Source: Pseudomonadota bacterium
GTDB lineage: Bacteria; Bdellovibrionota; Bdellovibrionia; Bdellovibrionales; Bdellovibrionaceae
NCBI GenBank assembly: GCA_021300175.1
Contig: JAJTIC010000001.1
Span: forward strand, 1-52,281
Reading direction: 5' to 3'
DNA: 52,281 nucleotides
Below are positions 17,503-24,303 of the stretch, piece by piece (the first letter of the stretch is position 1; every line of letters starts with the position of its first letter). The notes under the pieces are model-generated. The model was not told the origin of the DNA. It searched no databases and worked only from the letters and a program-made list of their open reading frames with translations. Position numbers and translations under genes: made by a program.

Positions 17503-18450
17503 CTAGGGTCCAGGTGTGATGATGATATTGGTTTTTACTTTGGTGCCACGAATAGCGTCGTTCACAAAACTATTTGGCGGAGTAAAATTAACTGGTGGCG
17601 GAGCTAAGTAAGTTGCAGGATTTCTAGCCACTGTGTCTGGCATCATCTGAACGTCTTTTGTGACCTCAGGACTAAGGTCACTAGCGCTGAGGAGTCCTAC
17701 AGCGGCACCAGCTGTCGATAAGCTTGCAGGTTCTCGAGGAGCATCCTTCTTATCCTTCTCGGATGCCGGTTTGGTATCACCAGCGACTGCAGGGCTTGGC
17801 ACTGTTTCTTGTTCTCCGCCGACATTTGCTTGAGAACCCATGTTCAGTTGTTGTAATTGTTCTTGGGGAATTGACTTCGGTGGCTCTGGTGGCAAGCCCG
17901 GCTTAGCTTCTGTTTTTTGTCCTGGCTGCACGAGGACGATTTGTCCTAACCTGCCGGCTGCATCAGGAATACCCACGGCCACGGTTCCGTGAAAGGTGAC
18001 CACGGATGACACTCTAGTCTGTGGATCATAGGTGGTTAAGAAGTCGGTCCCGCGAACCCCTGCAACAGCCGAAGGCGTTTTGATATTGAACTTTGATTTT
18101 TCACCATCGTACTTTTGCTCAACGGTCGCACGGACTTTACCTTGCTGCACATTCAGCTCAACTTCTTTGGACTGAGAATCATTCGTGTATTTCTCAATTG
18201 TGATTTTAGTATCGGGAGAAATGTTGAGTACGTTCTTATCTGTCATCACAATTTTCGCTCGAGAGTCAGGACCAGAAGTGACTGTATCTCCTGCTTTGAC
18301 TTTAGAGCCCACTTTGGCCGTTTCAATTTTGGCACCATTTGTGATTTTCACATCACCTTTTACCACCATAAAAACTCCGCCCATCTCTTGGGCAAAAACT
18401 GTGCTGGCAAAAAAGAAAGCCATTGAAAAAGCCCTGATAAAATTTTTCAT
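17503..18450 (-). CDS. FecR-domain periplasmic protein
   Basis: The 315-residue protein has a signal peptide (IRAFSMAFFFASTVFAQ). A FecR domain follows (~20-170): GDVKITNGAKIETAKVGSKV, GDTVTSGPDSRAKIVM, TPSAVAGVRGTDFLTTY and VVTFHGTVAVG. The rest is low-complexity Pro/Glu/Ala, then a disordered tail. In iron signalling, FecR binds sigma regulators. Stand-alone exported FecR-domain proteins like this one are common in predatory and other deltaproteobacteria-like lineages and probably bind glycans or partner proteins. The downstream TPR/barrel protein is the likely partner, judged by position. Confidence 0.88.
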   Translation of the reverse strand: MKNFIRAFSMAFFFASTVFAQEMGGVFMVVKGDVKITNGAKIETAKVGSKVKAGDTVTSGPDSRAKIVMTDKNVLNISPDTKITIEKYTNDSQSKEVELNVQQGKVRATVEQKYDGEKSKFNIKTPSAVAGVRGTDFLTTYDPQTRVSSVVTFHGTVAVGIPDAAGRLGQIVLVQPGQKTEAKPGLPPEPPKSIPQEQLQQLNMGSQANVGGEQETVPSPAVAGDTKPASEKDKKDAPREPASLSTAGAAVGLLSASDLSPEVTKDVQMMPDTVARNPATYLAPPPVNFTPPNSFVNDAIRGTKVKTNIIITPGP

Positions 18451-18461
18451 GATTTAGACTC

Positions 18462-18504
18462 CAAGCCTTAGAAAGTCTCTTCGGCTCCTCGGCCCTCAGG
18501 CTTG
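18462..18504 (-). repeat. Inverted repeat between the recombinase and FecR genes
   Basis: Perfect 7-base arms CAAGCCT/AGGCTTG enclose a loop with a nested GGC/GCC pairing. The repeat fills most of the 59-bp gap between the recombinase stop and the FecR start. There is no T-run, so it is not an obvious Rho-independent terminator. It would lie in the FecR leader and could block or regulate read-through. Confidence 0.4.
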
Positions 18505-18509
18505 AAAAC

Positions 18510-19442
18510 TTATCTTTTTGAGACACTCTTTTTGCGGGGCCTGAAATCGTTGCCCAGGGGGTGGTTCTTCTCGAGCGTTTTCGTCAGCTGATCCAAACCG
18601 AGATGGGTATATTTTTCAGTCGCCTGAAGCGAGGAGTGCCCCAAGAGCTCTTGCAGAGTTCTCAAATTTGCGCCACTGACCAAGAGATGGGTTGCGAACG
18701 AGTGCCGTAAAGAGTGTGGGCTGATGGGAGCGCTGAGCTTTGCTGCGAGGCCCCTCTGGCGAATCCACTCATAAGCCGAGCGAGTATTGAGGGGTTGTTC
18801 CCCAAAAAGATAAGTGGGCCTGTTCTCAATTTGGTACAGTTCTTTGAGCGCTACCAAGCAAGTTTTGGGAACAATCACCAATCGTTCTTTGTTGCCTTTT
18901 CCGCGCAGGTGAATTTGACGACGATCCCATTTCAGCTGGTTCCACTTGAGTGAACATGCTTCAGAGATTCTGAGGCCACATCCGTACAGAAGCAGGAGTA
19001 GAACTAATTCTTGCTGCCTTTTTAAACTTCTTTTGTCGGCATTCAAAGACCTGAAAAGTGAAAATACTTCATCGATACTTAGATACCGAGGCAGTTTTCT
19101 TGGGACTCTCGCAAGGTGAAGAAGTCCGGAGAGATTTCTCTGTAGTAAATTTTCTTGGTGTAGATAATTGAGAAATGATTTCAAGGTAGCTGCCTTGCGA
19201 TTTCTTGTTGCTGGGGCTAGCTGGCCCCACCTCAGGAGTGCCTTTCTTGAGATCCCTAGGAGCTCAGCTTCGCTGATTTGTAGCCTTTTCTCGGATCCGT
19301 AAGCTTGTTCTAAATCTGACTGATAGGCGCGCAGAGTTTGAGCAGAGGCAGATTGAATATTCTCCATGTATTTCAAATACTTGAATATACTTCCTGCGAG
19401 TGGGATTGTTGAGGACTTGGACATTTTTGATCTGTTATTCAT
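18510..19442 (-). CDS. Tyrosine recombinase, XerC/XerD type
   Basis: The 310-residue recombinase has an N-terminal core-binding domain (FKYLKYMENIQSASAQTLRAY) and a complete catalytic domain. The conserved residues are visible: Arg in GCGLRISEACSLKW, Lys in KGNKERLVIVP, His and Arg in HSLRHSFATHLL, and His and the nucleophile Tyr in LLGHSSLQATEKYTHLG. Family members resolve chromosome dimers at dif sites. Size and the lack of mobile genes nearby favour a housekeeping Xer. The start at 19442 is chosen over 19526 because GGAAG precedes it. That site and the ATG sit in one arm of a hairpin. Confidence 0.9.
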   Translation of the reverse strand: MNNRSKMSKSSTIPLAGSIFKYLKYMENIQSASAQTLRAYQSDLEQAYGSEKRLQISEAELLGISRKALLRWGQLAPATRNRKAATLKSFLNYLHQENLLQRNLSGLLHLARVPRKLPRYLSIDEVFSLFRSLNADKRSLKRQQELVLLLLLYGCGLRISEACSLKWNQLKWDRRQIHLRGKGNKERLVIVPKTCLVALKELYQIENRPTYLFGEQPLNTRSAYEWIRQRGLAAKLSAPISPHSLRHSFATHLLVSGANLRTLQELLGHSSLQATEKYTHLGLDQLTKTLEKNHPLGNDFRPRKKSVSKR

Positions 19443-19497
19443 GTAAATCTTCCAACGCTTTGCAAAAATTTTCTTGCGTTTTGAGTAGGATTTACAT
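19441..19497 (-). promoter_or_regulatory. Nested inverted repeat covering the recombinase start codon
   Basis: On the minus strand the arms ATGTAAATC (19497-19489) and GATTTACAT (19449-19441) are perfect complements. A second perfect pair, AACGC/GCGTT (19480-19476 and 19458-19454), nests inside. The inner side of the arms holds GGAAG, and the outer arm contains part of the start codon. The recombinase mRNA would therefore fold over its own initiation site. Confidence 0.45.
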
Positions 19498-19631
19498 ATA
19501 AAAGAAGACCTAATGCGTTGTGTCAATATGAGACAGGCAACTCAAGCAGGCCGATGGGGGGTTGCTCGGGGATGTTTGGTCTCGGTGACTTGACTTTAGT
19601 TTTGCACAAACAGTCCTGAAAGGTGGAACGT

Positions 19632-20687
19632 ATGTCGAATGAAGTGAATGCCCCCATCCTGCCCACATCTATGTCTTCAAAACAAGTTGTCTGGCAGCAG
19701 CCGAATCAAAAGATCGTAGAGGCTCGCACGATTGTTTACAAATCTGATGCGATGACTCAGCTTATGAAAATGATCGACCGAGTCGCAGCATCGACCGCAA
19801 ATATCTTGATTCTTGGTGAGTCAGGAACTGGTAAAGAACTCATTGCTCACGCAGTTCATGAAAAAAACAATCGGCGAAACAAGCCTTTTGTGGCAATCAA
19901 CTGTGGAGCTCTCCGCGAAACTCTTTTAGAAAGCGAACTTTTTGGTCACGAGAAAGGCTCATTCACGGGTGCTTACCAAAAGAAAATTGGTCTTGCTGAG
20001 GCGGCCAATGGTGGCACTTTGTTCCTCGATGAAATCGGCGAATTGTCGCAAGCGATCCAAGCTAAACTTTTGCGTTTTATCCAAGAAGGCGAAATCTATC
20101 GCGTCGGTGGAAAAGACCCTATTAAAGTAGATATCCGTCTGATCTGTGCAACAAACAGAGATCTTGAAAAAGAAGTGCAAATCGGAAATTTTCGAGAGGA
20201 TCTCTATTACCGTATCAACACGATCGTGGCGCAAGTTCCACCACTTCGTCGAAGAAAAGAAGATATCCCGGCGTTGGTCAATCACTTTTTGTCGCTGGGA
20301 AATCAGGCGTACCTCAATCGCGGTCGTCAGATGGATTCTGAAGCAATGTCAGCCATGACTAACTACGATTGGCCAGGTAATATCCGAGAGTTGCAGAATG
20401 TGTGCGAACGCCTTCAGATTTTGTGTGAAGGTCATACCATCATGCTCTCTGACATTCCAGAGAATATCAAAACTCCTGAAGTTAAGGATGACACTACTGA
20501 GTATGATCCAACAATCACTTTGGGTGAACTCGAGAAGAGATACATTTTGAAAGCTCTGATTCATTTTGATGGAAACAAAACTCAAGCGGCTCAGGCTCTG
20601 GGTATCACAATCAAGACTCTTTACAATAAGCTTCATGAGTATGGTGAATTCGAGAAATTTGCAGTTCATACTCGACCCATGAAGTAA
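19632..20687 (+). CDS. Sigma-54-dependent activator lacking a receiver domain
   Basis: The 351-residue NtrC-family AAA+ protein has Walker A GESGTGKE (~60), a sigma-54-contacting loop reading GSFTGA instead of GAFTGA, Walker B GGTLFLDEIGE and an arginine-finger region FREDLYYR. The C-terminal Fis-type helix-turn-helix is NKTQAAQALGITIKTLYNKL. The ~45-residue N-terminus has no phosphoacceptor receiver, GAF or PAS domain, so activity may be set by expression or a partner protein. ATG at 19632 follows AAAGGTGG. A terminator follows the stop. It may serve flagellar genes, given the flagellin nearby, but this is a guess. Confidence 0.92.
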   Translation: MSNEVNAPILPTSMSSKQVVWQQPNQKIVEARTIVYKSDAMTQLMKMIDRVAASTANILILGESGTGKELIAHAVHEKNNRRNKPFVAINCGALRETLLESELFGHEKGSFTGAYQKKIGLAEAANGGTLFLDEIGELSQAIQAKLLRFIQEGEIYRVGGKDPIKVDIRLICATNRDLEKEVQIGNFREDLYYRINTIVAQVPPLRRRKEDIPALVNHFLSLGNQAYLNRGRQMDSEAMSAMTNYDWPGNIRELQNVCERLQILCEGHTIMLSDIPENIKTPEVKDDTTEYDPTITLGELEKRYILKALIHFDGNKTQAAQALGITIKTLYNKLHEYGEFEKFAVHTRPMK

Positions 20688-20709
20688 TTCTCTGTTGCTC
20701 TTTCTTGGT

Positions 20710-20748
20710 GGCGCTTGTTGAATATCTCAATAAGCGCCGTTTTCTTTT
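20710..20748 (+). terminator. Rho-independent terminator after the sigma-54 activator
   Basis: Stem GGCGCTT (20710-20716) pairs with AAGCGCC (20732-20738), with an inner TTGA/TCAA extension. It is followed by GTTTTCTTTT. The T-run ends 2 nt before the AAGGAG site of the next gene. Confidence 0.8.
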
Positions 20749-20759
20749 GAAGGAGTGGT

Positions 20760-21488
20760 GTGCATAAAAAGATTGTCCTGTTTTCTATTCCACGCTCTGG
20801 TTCAACTCCAATCATTGATTTGATTCATGCAAGTCACAAGGCTGTTTATCCTGATGCCTATTGTGTTCATGAGCTCGTTAACAACATGTTTGGCTTTGTC
20901 AGGCGAGGTCCTCAAGATCTCGTGAGTTGGCTAGGTACTGGAAATGAGCCGGAGGATCTCAAGAAAATTCGGAGTCAACCCTTCGCCCAAGGGAAAGAAT
21001 TGGGCAATAGAATTCAGTAGCTTTTGCATTCTCAGTTTCCTATTTCAACTAAGAATTTCGCTGGAACCGCTCCTCTAGAATTGATGAAGTTTATTTCTCC
21101 GGATGTGCAGTTTATTTTTTTGCAAAGACAAAATGTTTGGGAAAATTGCCTTTCCTTCTTACTGTCCCATGAGACATTGAAATTCTATTCACCGAAGGGT
21201 CTGCAATTTGATAGAAACTCAGTGCGGATTCATGAAAAAACATTCGAGCTGTTTTGCATATATAAAAATGCCTACGAAATCTGGAAAGAGAACCTTCCGG
21301 TTTACCGCGAATTGATCTTTGAAGGCTTTGAAACGGAGGGGTCTGATTATATTTTGAGCCAATTAAGCTATCCTCAGGTTGAAAAATTCCAACTTCGCTA
21401 CCCCAAGCAAAATCCAGGTTCAAAAGAAGACTCTATTTCAAATCTTCAAGATGTCAGAAAATGGTTTGATCAACAGAACTTCAAGTAA
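20760..21488 (+). pseudogene. Sulfotransferase-like gene interrupted by an in-frame TAG
   Basis: From GTG at 20760 (AAGGAG 5 nt upstream) the frame begins with a sulfotransferase PAPS-binding loop (IVLFSIPRSGSTPIIDLI). It reaches TAG at 21018-21020 and continues in the same frame as LLHSQFPIST, DVQFIFLQRQNVWENCLSFL and so on to TAA at 21488. The block FIFLQRQNVWENCLSF matches the second PAPS-contact region (L-x-R-x-N-x-x-x-x-x-S) of the family. Joined, the product would be 242 residues. The gene sits directly behind a terminator with no promoter seen, so it is probably silent or decaying. Its substrate is unknown. Confidence 0.7.
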
Positions 21489-21505
21489 AGCAGATAACTT
21501 CAAAT

Positions 21506-21535
21506 AAAAAAGGCTGCTCAGTGGCAGCCTTTTTT
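21506..21535. terminator. Bidirectional terminator
   Basis: AAAAAAGGCTGC (21506-21517) and GCAGCCTTTTTT (21524-21535) form a perfect stem with a 6-nt loop and T-runs on both strands. It separates the sulfotransferase remnant from the convergent H1-like gene and would end both transcripts. Confidence 0.9.
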
Positions 21536-21558
21536 TAAACGATTTGAACCATCAAAGA

Positions 21559-22026
21559 CTAGAAATAACCTTCATCATCGCCGCCCTCTTCCTCTTCTTC
21601 TTCGGTGTCGTCGTCATCGTCTATTTTTTCAAAAGGAGCGTCCTCTTGTTCGTCAGATTCTTCCCAGCCATCATTTTCTGATTCTGTCGGTTCTTCGTCG
21701 GCGTCCATTTCTTCAACGGCCCCCATGTCGTCGCCAAATTCATCGAGCTCATCCATCAAAGGCTCATGATCAACAACAGCAGGAGCAATTGCAGCTGCAG
21801 GAGCTACTTTCTTAACAATTGCCTTTGCCGAAGATTTCTTCGCGACCTTTTTAGGAGCGGATTTTTTTGCTGTTGCTTTTTTGACGGCTTTTTTAGGCGC
21901 CGCTTTTTTTCCTGCTTTTCTAGCAGGTTTTTTCGCTGCTTTTTTAGCTGTCGCTTTTTTAGCAGGTTTTTTTACTGATTTTTTCGCTGCTTTCTTTGCA
22001 GGCTTTTTTGCTTTTTTCTTCGCCAT
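21559..22026 (-). CDS. Histone H1-like Lys/Ala-rich protein with acidic tail
   Basis: The 155-residue product has two opposite halves. Residues 1-~75 are repeats of Lys-Lys-Ala/Pro (KKAKKPAKKAAKKSVKKPAK), like bacterial H1/HC1-type DNA-binding proteins. Residues ~90-155 are strongly acidic (DELDEFGDDMGAVEEMDADE, then runs of D and E). A basic tail that wraps DNA plus an acidic domain that could mask it suggests a nucleoid or regulatory protein that may self-inhibit. Transcription probably begins at a promoter inside the loop of the upstream terminator. There is no classical SD next to the ATG except a GGGGG 9 nt upstream. Confidence 0.85.
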   Translation of the reverse strand: MAKKKAKKPAKKAAKKSVKKPAKKATAKKAAKKPARKAGKKAAPKKAVKKATAKKSAPKKVAKKSSAKAIVKKVAPAAAIAPAVVDHEPLMDELDEFGDDMGAVEEMDADEEPTESENDGWEESDEQEDAPFEKIDDDDDTEEEEEEGGDDEGYF

Positions 22027-22034
22027 AAAACAAA

Positions 22035-22082
22035 CCCCCGAATGGTGTTATAGACCTCCTAAGCCTACAGACAATTCGGGGG
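22035..22082 (-). terminator. Terminator-like hairpin of the lipoprotein gene, abutting the next start codon
   Basis: On the minus strand CCCCCGAAT (22082-22074) pairs perfectly with ATTCGGGGG (22043-22035) and is followed by TTTGTTTT, then the ATG of the H1-like gene. It ends the lipoprotein gene, whose stop is 11 nt upstream. The 30-nt loop holds a promoter-like sequence and AGGAGG. Confidence 0.7.
22047..22074 (-). promoter_or_regulatory. Sigma-70-like promoter in the terminator loop
   Basis: Minus-strand TTGTCT (22074-22069) and TATAAC (22052-22047) are separated by 16 nt. Transcription from here would begin about 15-20 nt before the H1-like ATG, which explains how that gene is expressed right after a terminator. 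Confidence 0.5.
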
Positions 22083-22093
22083 TGAGTAAAGGA

Positions 22094-22825
22094 TTACCAG
22101 CGAATCAGTTCGTCAATGACCCGTGCTAATTCAGGTGGCAACTGGGCTGCGAGGTAGATTCCACCGGGAAAGTTGTTTTTCTCGAGGACGACCCCGATAG
22201 CTCCCACGGTTTTGGTTTTTGCCTGATTGGTGACTGGCCAGATGCATCCGAATATGCAGAGTTCAGGCGGAATTCCGACATCAGGAAGTTCGGTAAACAC
22301 CGCAGCAACGTTCACGCCAACGTAAAGATGAATCCGGTAATCTCGCTTTGCTGGAAATTGCACTGAAAAACCGGGCAATTCTCCCGCGGGAACATAGGGG
22401 AGAGGGTCCCCGTTGGGAAGGCGTTGGCCTGAGCCAAACTGACCACCCTTTACGATATAGGTTAAAGGAATCGAAGCTGCCAGGGACTGTGATCCATCGG
22501 GATTTGTGAAAGAAAAGATCTTCGCTCCCGGCATCTCAGGAAATTCAATCGGAGCCAGGATTGGCATGAGCACTGGAATAGGAGTCACTAAGACCAAAGC
22601 TTGGTTGGCTCGATCAATGTAGACCACCAAAGAGCCCTTGTTAGTGCCGCCGTTTGCAACACCATTGAACTCCACTTTTTCCCATCCGGGTGTTGGGGGA
22701 TTATTTGGGCTTGGCGTCTCTAAGGCCCCATTGCCAATCGATGAATCGCCAGCTTCCATCTGCGGGGCACAAGCAGCTAGTGAAGCAGCAAGGGCACCGA
22801 TGCCTAACATTTGGATGGCTTTCAT
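22094..22825 (-). CDS. Hypothetical lipoprotein
   Basis: The 243-residue protein has a lipoprotein signal with the lipobox at ALAASLAAC (Cys ~18). A Pro/Gly/Asn-rich mature part with β-strand character follows (GSLVVYIDRANQALVLVTPI, AKIFSFTNPDGSQSLAASIP). The Cys in PELCIFGCIWP may form a disulfide. No family is recognised. The start at 22825 is chosen over 22846 because GGAGGTG lies 6 nt upstream. It is probably anchored to the periplasmic face of a membrane. Confidence 0.75.
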   Translation of the reverse strand: MKAIQMLGIGALAASLAACAPQMEAGDSSIGNGALETPSPNNPPTPGWEKVEFNGVANGGTNKGSLVVYIDRANQALVLVTPIPVLMPILAPIEFPEMPGAKIFSFTNPDGSQSLAASIPLTYIVKGGQFGSGQRLPNGDPLPYVPAGELPGFSVQFPAKRDYRIHLYVGVNVAAVFTELPDVGIPPELCIFGCIWPVTNQAKTKTVGAIGVVLEKNNFPGGIYLAAQLPPELARVIDELIRW

Positions 22826-22968
22826 AGCACACCTCCGTGATTTCACTTATCGGACTAAAGTCTCAGGACTTAAGTTAACTTATTGAAATTATTGATAAAA
22901 AAATCGACACTCTTAAGGGGAATAAGCTCGACCATGGTCGGGGGTGAAAACCAAATGATCACTAAAAG

Positions 22969-22999
22969 AAAAATCCCGAGGGGGAGCCTCGGGATTTTT
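22969..22999 (-). terminator. Rho-independent terminator of flagellin
   Basis: A perfect 13-bp stem AAAAATCCCGAGG/CCTCGGGATTTTT with a 5-nt loop lies 29 bp beyond the flagellin stop. It has a T-run on the minus strand (and on the plus strand). Confidence 0.9.
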
Positions 23000-23027
23000 A
23001 AAGACGAATGATCAAATCCTAATCAAC

Positions 23028-23861
23028 CTAACCAATCAGCTTGAGAGCTAACTGATTCACTGAGTTGGCTTGAGCCAGGGTAGAAGTTCCCGCCTGGAGC
23101 AAGATGTTGTTTCGAGTCATTTCAGAAGAAGCTTGAGCAACATCAGTATCTCTGATTCGAGAATTAGATGCTGACATATTTTCTTCCATGATGCCCAAGT
23201 TATCAACCGTCGAAGTCAGTCGATTTTGAAGAGCTCCTAAATTTGCGCGCATGCCATTCACGTTCGTTTGGGCGTCATCGAGCATTGACAGCGCTTGTTG
23301 AGCCCCTTCTTTAGAGCTGTAATCAAGCCCTGCAAGGCCCAGATTATCTAAAGAAGCGTTGTTTCTTGCAGCATCAAAAGTGATGCGATCCTCTTCGGGG
23401 TTATTGTAGATGCCGACTTGGAAGTCAAACTGAGGAGTTGATCCATCCAACAGCTTTGTTGTGCCCCATGTTGTCACAGAAGCAATACGCTGAACTTCTT
23501 CTTTGAGCTGCATGATCTCTTCGTTGATAAAACTTCGCTCGGTTTCGCCGACAGTGTCCGAAGAAGCCTGGATTCCCAGTTCTCTCATACGAGTGATGAT
23601 GTTTCCGATCTCATTCAATCCGCCCTCGGCCGTTTGAACCATCGAGATACCGTCATTCGCATTTCGGTTAGCTTGTCTTGCTGATCGGATTCCAGCTTTT
23701 AATCTTTCTGAAATCGCAAGTCCTGCGGCGTCGTCAGCAGCGATGTTGATGCGGGACCCGCTCGCTAACTGAGCCATCGATTTGTTAATTTGTCTCTGGC
23801 TACCAACCAGATTTCTCTGAGCATTGATAGCTGATATATTTGTTGTTACTCTCATTCCCAT
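23028..23861 (-). CDS. fliC: Flagellin
   Basis: The 277-residue filament subunit has the conserved D0/D1 N-terminus (TNISAINAQRNL, LASGSRINIAADDAAGLAIS) and C-terminus (ATSSEMTRNNI-like helix ending in ANSVNQLALKLIG). The variable D2/D3 part is very short, as in Bdellovibrio-type flagellins. No signal peptide is present; export is by the flagellar type III system. The filament is sheathed in Bdellovibrio (family knowledge). ATG at 23861 follows CGGAGGA. It is expressed from a sigma-28-like promoter ~270 nt upstream through a structured leader that holds two small ORFs. Confidence 0.97.
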   Translation of the reverse strand: MGMRVTTNISAINAQRNLVGSQRQINKSMAQLASGSRINIAADDAAGLAISERLKAGIRSARQANRNANDGISMVQTAEGGLNEIGNIITRMRELGIQASSDTVGETERSFINEEIMQLKEEVQRIASVTTWGTTKLLDGSTPQFDFQVGIYNNPEEDRITFDAARNNASLDNLGLAGLDYSSKEGAQQALSMLDDAQTNVNGMRANLGALQNRLTSTVDNLGIMEENMSASNSRIRDTDVAQASSEMTRNNILLQAGTSTLAQANSVNQLALKLIG

Positions 23862-23875
23862 TTTCGTATCCTCCG

Positions 23876-23905
23876 TTAAAATTTGCTTTTAAATTTGTTT
23901 TTCAT
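23876..23905 (-). CDS. Nine-residue leader ORF just before fliC
   Basis: ATG-AAA-AAC-AAA-TTT-AAA-AGC-AAA-TTT-TAA (MKNKFKSKF) has its own GGAGG 8 nt upstream and ends 14 nt before the fliC ATG, next to the fliC ribosome site. It may couple fliC translation to upstream ribosome traffic. The reading is direct; the function is inferred. Confidence 0.4.
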   Translation of the reverse strand: MKNKFKSKF

Positions 23906-23908
23906 TTC

Positions 23909-24037
23909 CTACCTCCGTGTTTTTTGTTTTTTCGAACTCGCCACCATGGCTTGTTCGAGATCGGCATCCGAGCCTGGTTGAAAATCGTCAACCACGATGT
24001 GAGGGAGCCTGTCTCCTCGCTACGGCTGAATTTTCAT
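23909..24037 (-). pseudogene. Small ORF in the fliC leader, interrupted by TAG at codon 6
   Basis: ATG at 24037 sits 7 nt after AAGGAGGA. The frame reads MKIQP, a TAG at 24022-24020, then RGDRLPHIVVDDFQPGSDAD and LEQAMVASSKKQKTRR to a TAG at 23909. The second part looks protein-like, with an acidic centre and a basic end. It could be a remnant or recoded small protein, or the region may serve only as structured RNA with a five-residue leader peptide. No family is recognised. Confidence 0.35.
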
Positions 24038-24093
24038 CCTTGAATCCTCCTTTCGAAAAGTGGGGTCTTCTTCCCCGGTTGTTCCTTCAACCT
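24034..24093 (-). promoter_or_regulatory. fliC leader hairpins and CsrA-like site
   Basis: On the minus strand GGTTG-AAGGAA-CAACC (24093-24078) and GGGG-AAGAAGA-CCCC (24076-24062) form adjacent perfect hairpins; the first shows GGA in its loop. Next comes ATTCAAGGATGA (24045-24034). It matches 10 of 12 positions of the known CsrA consensus RUACARGGAUGU and covers the small ORF's start codon. CsrA-type control of flagellin is known in other bacteria. Confidence 0.4.
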
Positions 24094-24132
24094 TCTGTTG
24101 CTATCACAGGATGGATTCCCATGACGCAAGAC

Positions 24133-24159
24133 TGATCGTCAGGCTTGTCTCAAAGTTGA
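24133..24159 (-). promoter_or_regulatory. Sigma-28-like flagellar promoter
   Basis: Minus-strand TCAACTTT (24159-24152), 11 nt, GACGATCA (24140-24133) fits the FliA consensus TAAAGTTT-N11-GCCGATAA at 6 of 8 positions in each half with exact spacing. A weaker candidate (GCCGATCT, 23965-23958) lies closer to fliC. Confidence 0.5.
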
Positions 24160-24303
24160 CAGGACTCTTGACCGGAAATTAATCCTGGTGAATCGAATTG
24201 GACTTAAGGAGGAGTTAACATTCACTAAAACGCTCGACTTACAGAGTGAAAATTCTCGATTTTCACGCGACCTCTCGAGTTTCGTCGAGTTCGTTTTCTG
24301 ACA

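Noticed and set aside
18510-19442. Integrase of a mobile element
   Set aside because: No attachment-site repeats, adjacent tRNA or phage genes; sequence and size fit a housekeeping Xer recombinase.
21559-22026. Lys/Ala repeat frame as a low-complexity artefact
   Set aside because: It has its own terminator, a start at a promoter-like leader and a coherent acidic second half, so it is kept as a gene.
23909-24037. c-di-GMP (GEMM-I) riboswitch in the fliC leader
   Set aside because: A GCCATGGTGGC segment resembles part of it, but the conserved ACGCAAAGCC core and two-stem layout are missing.
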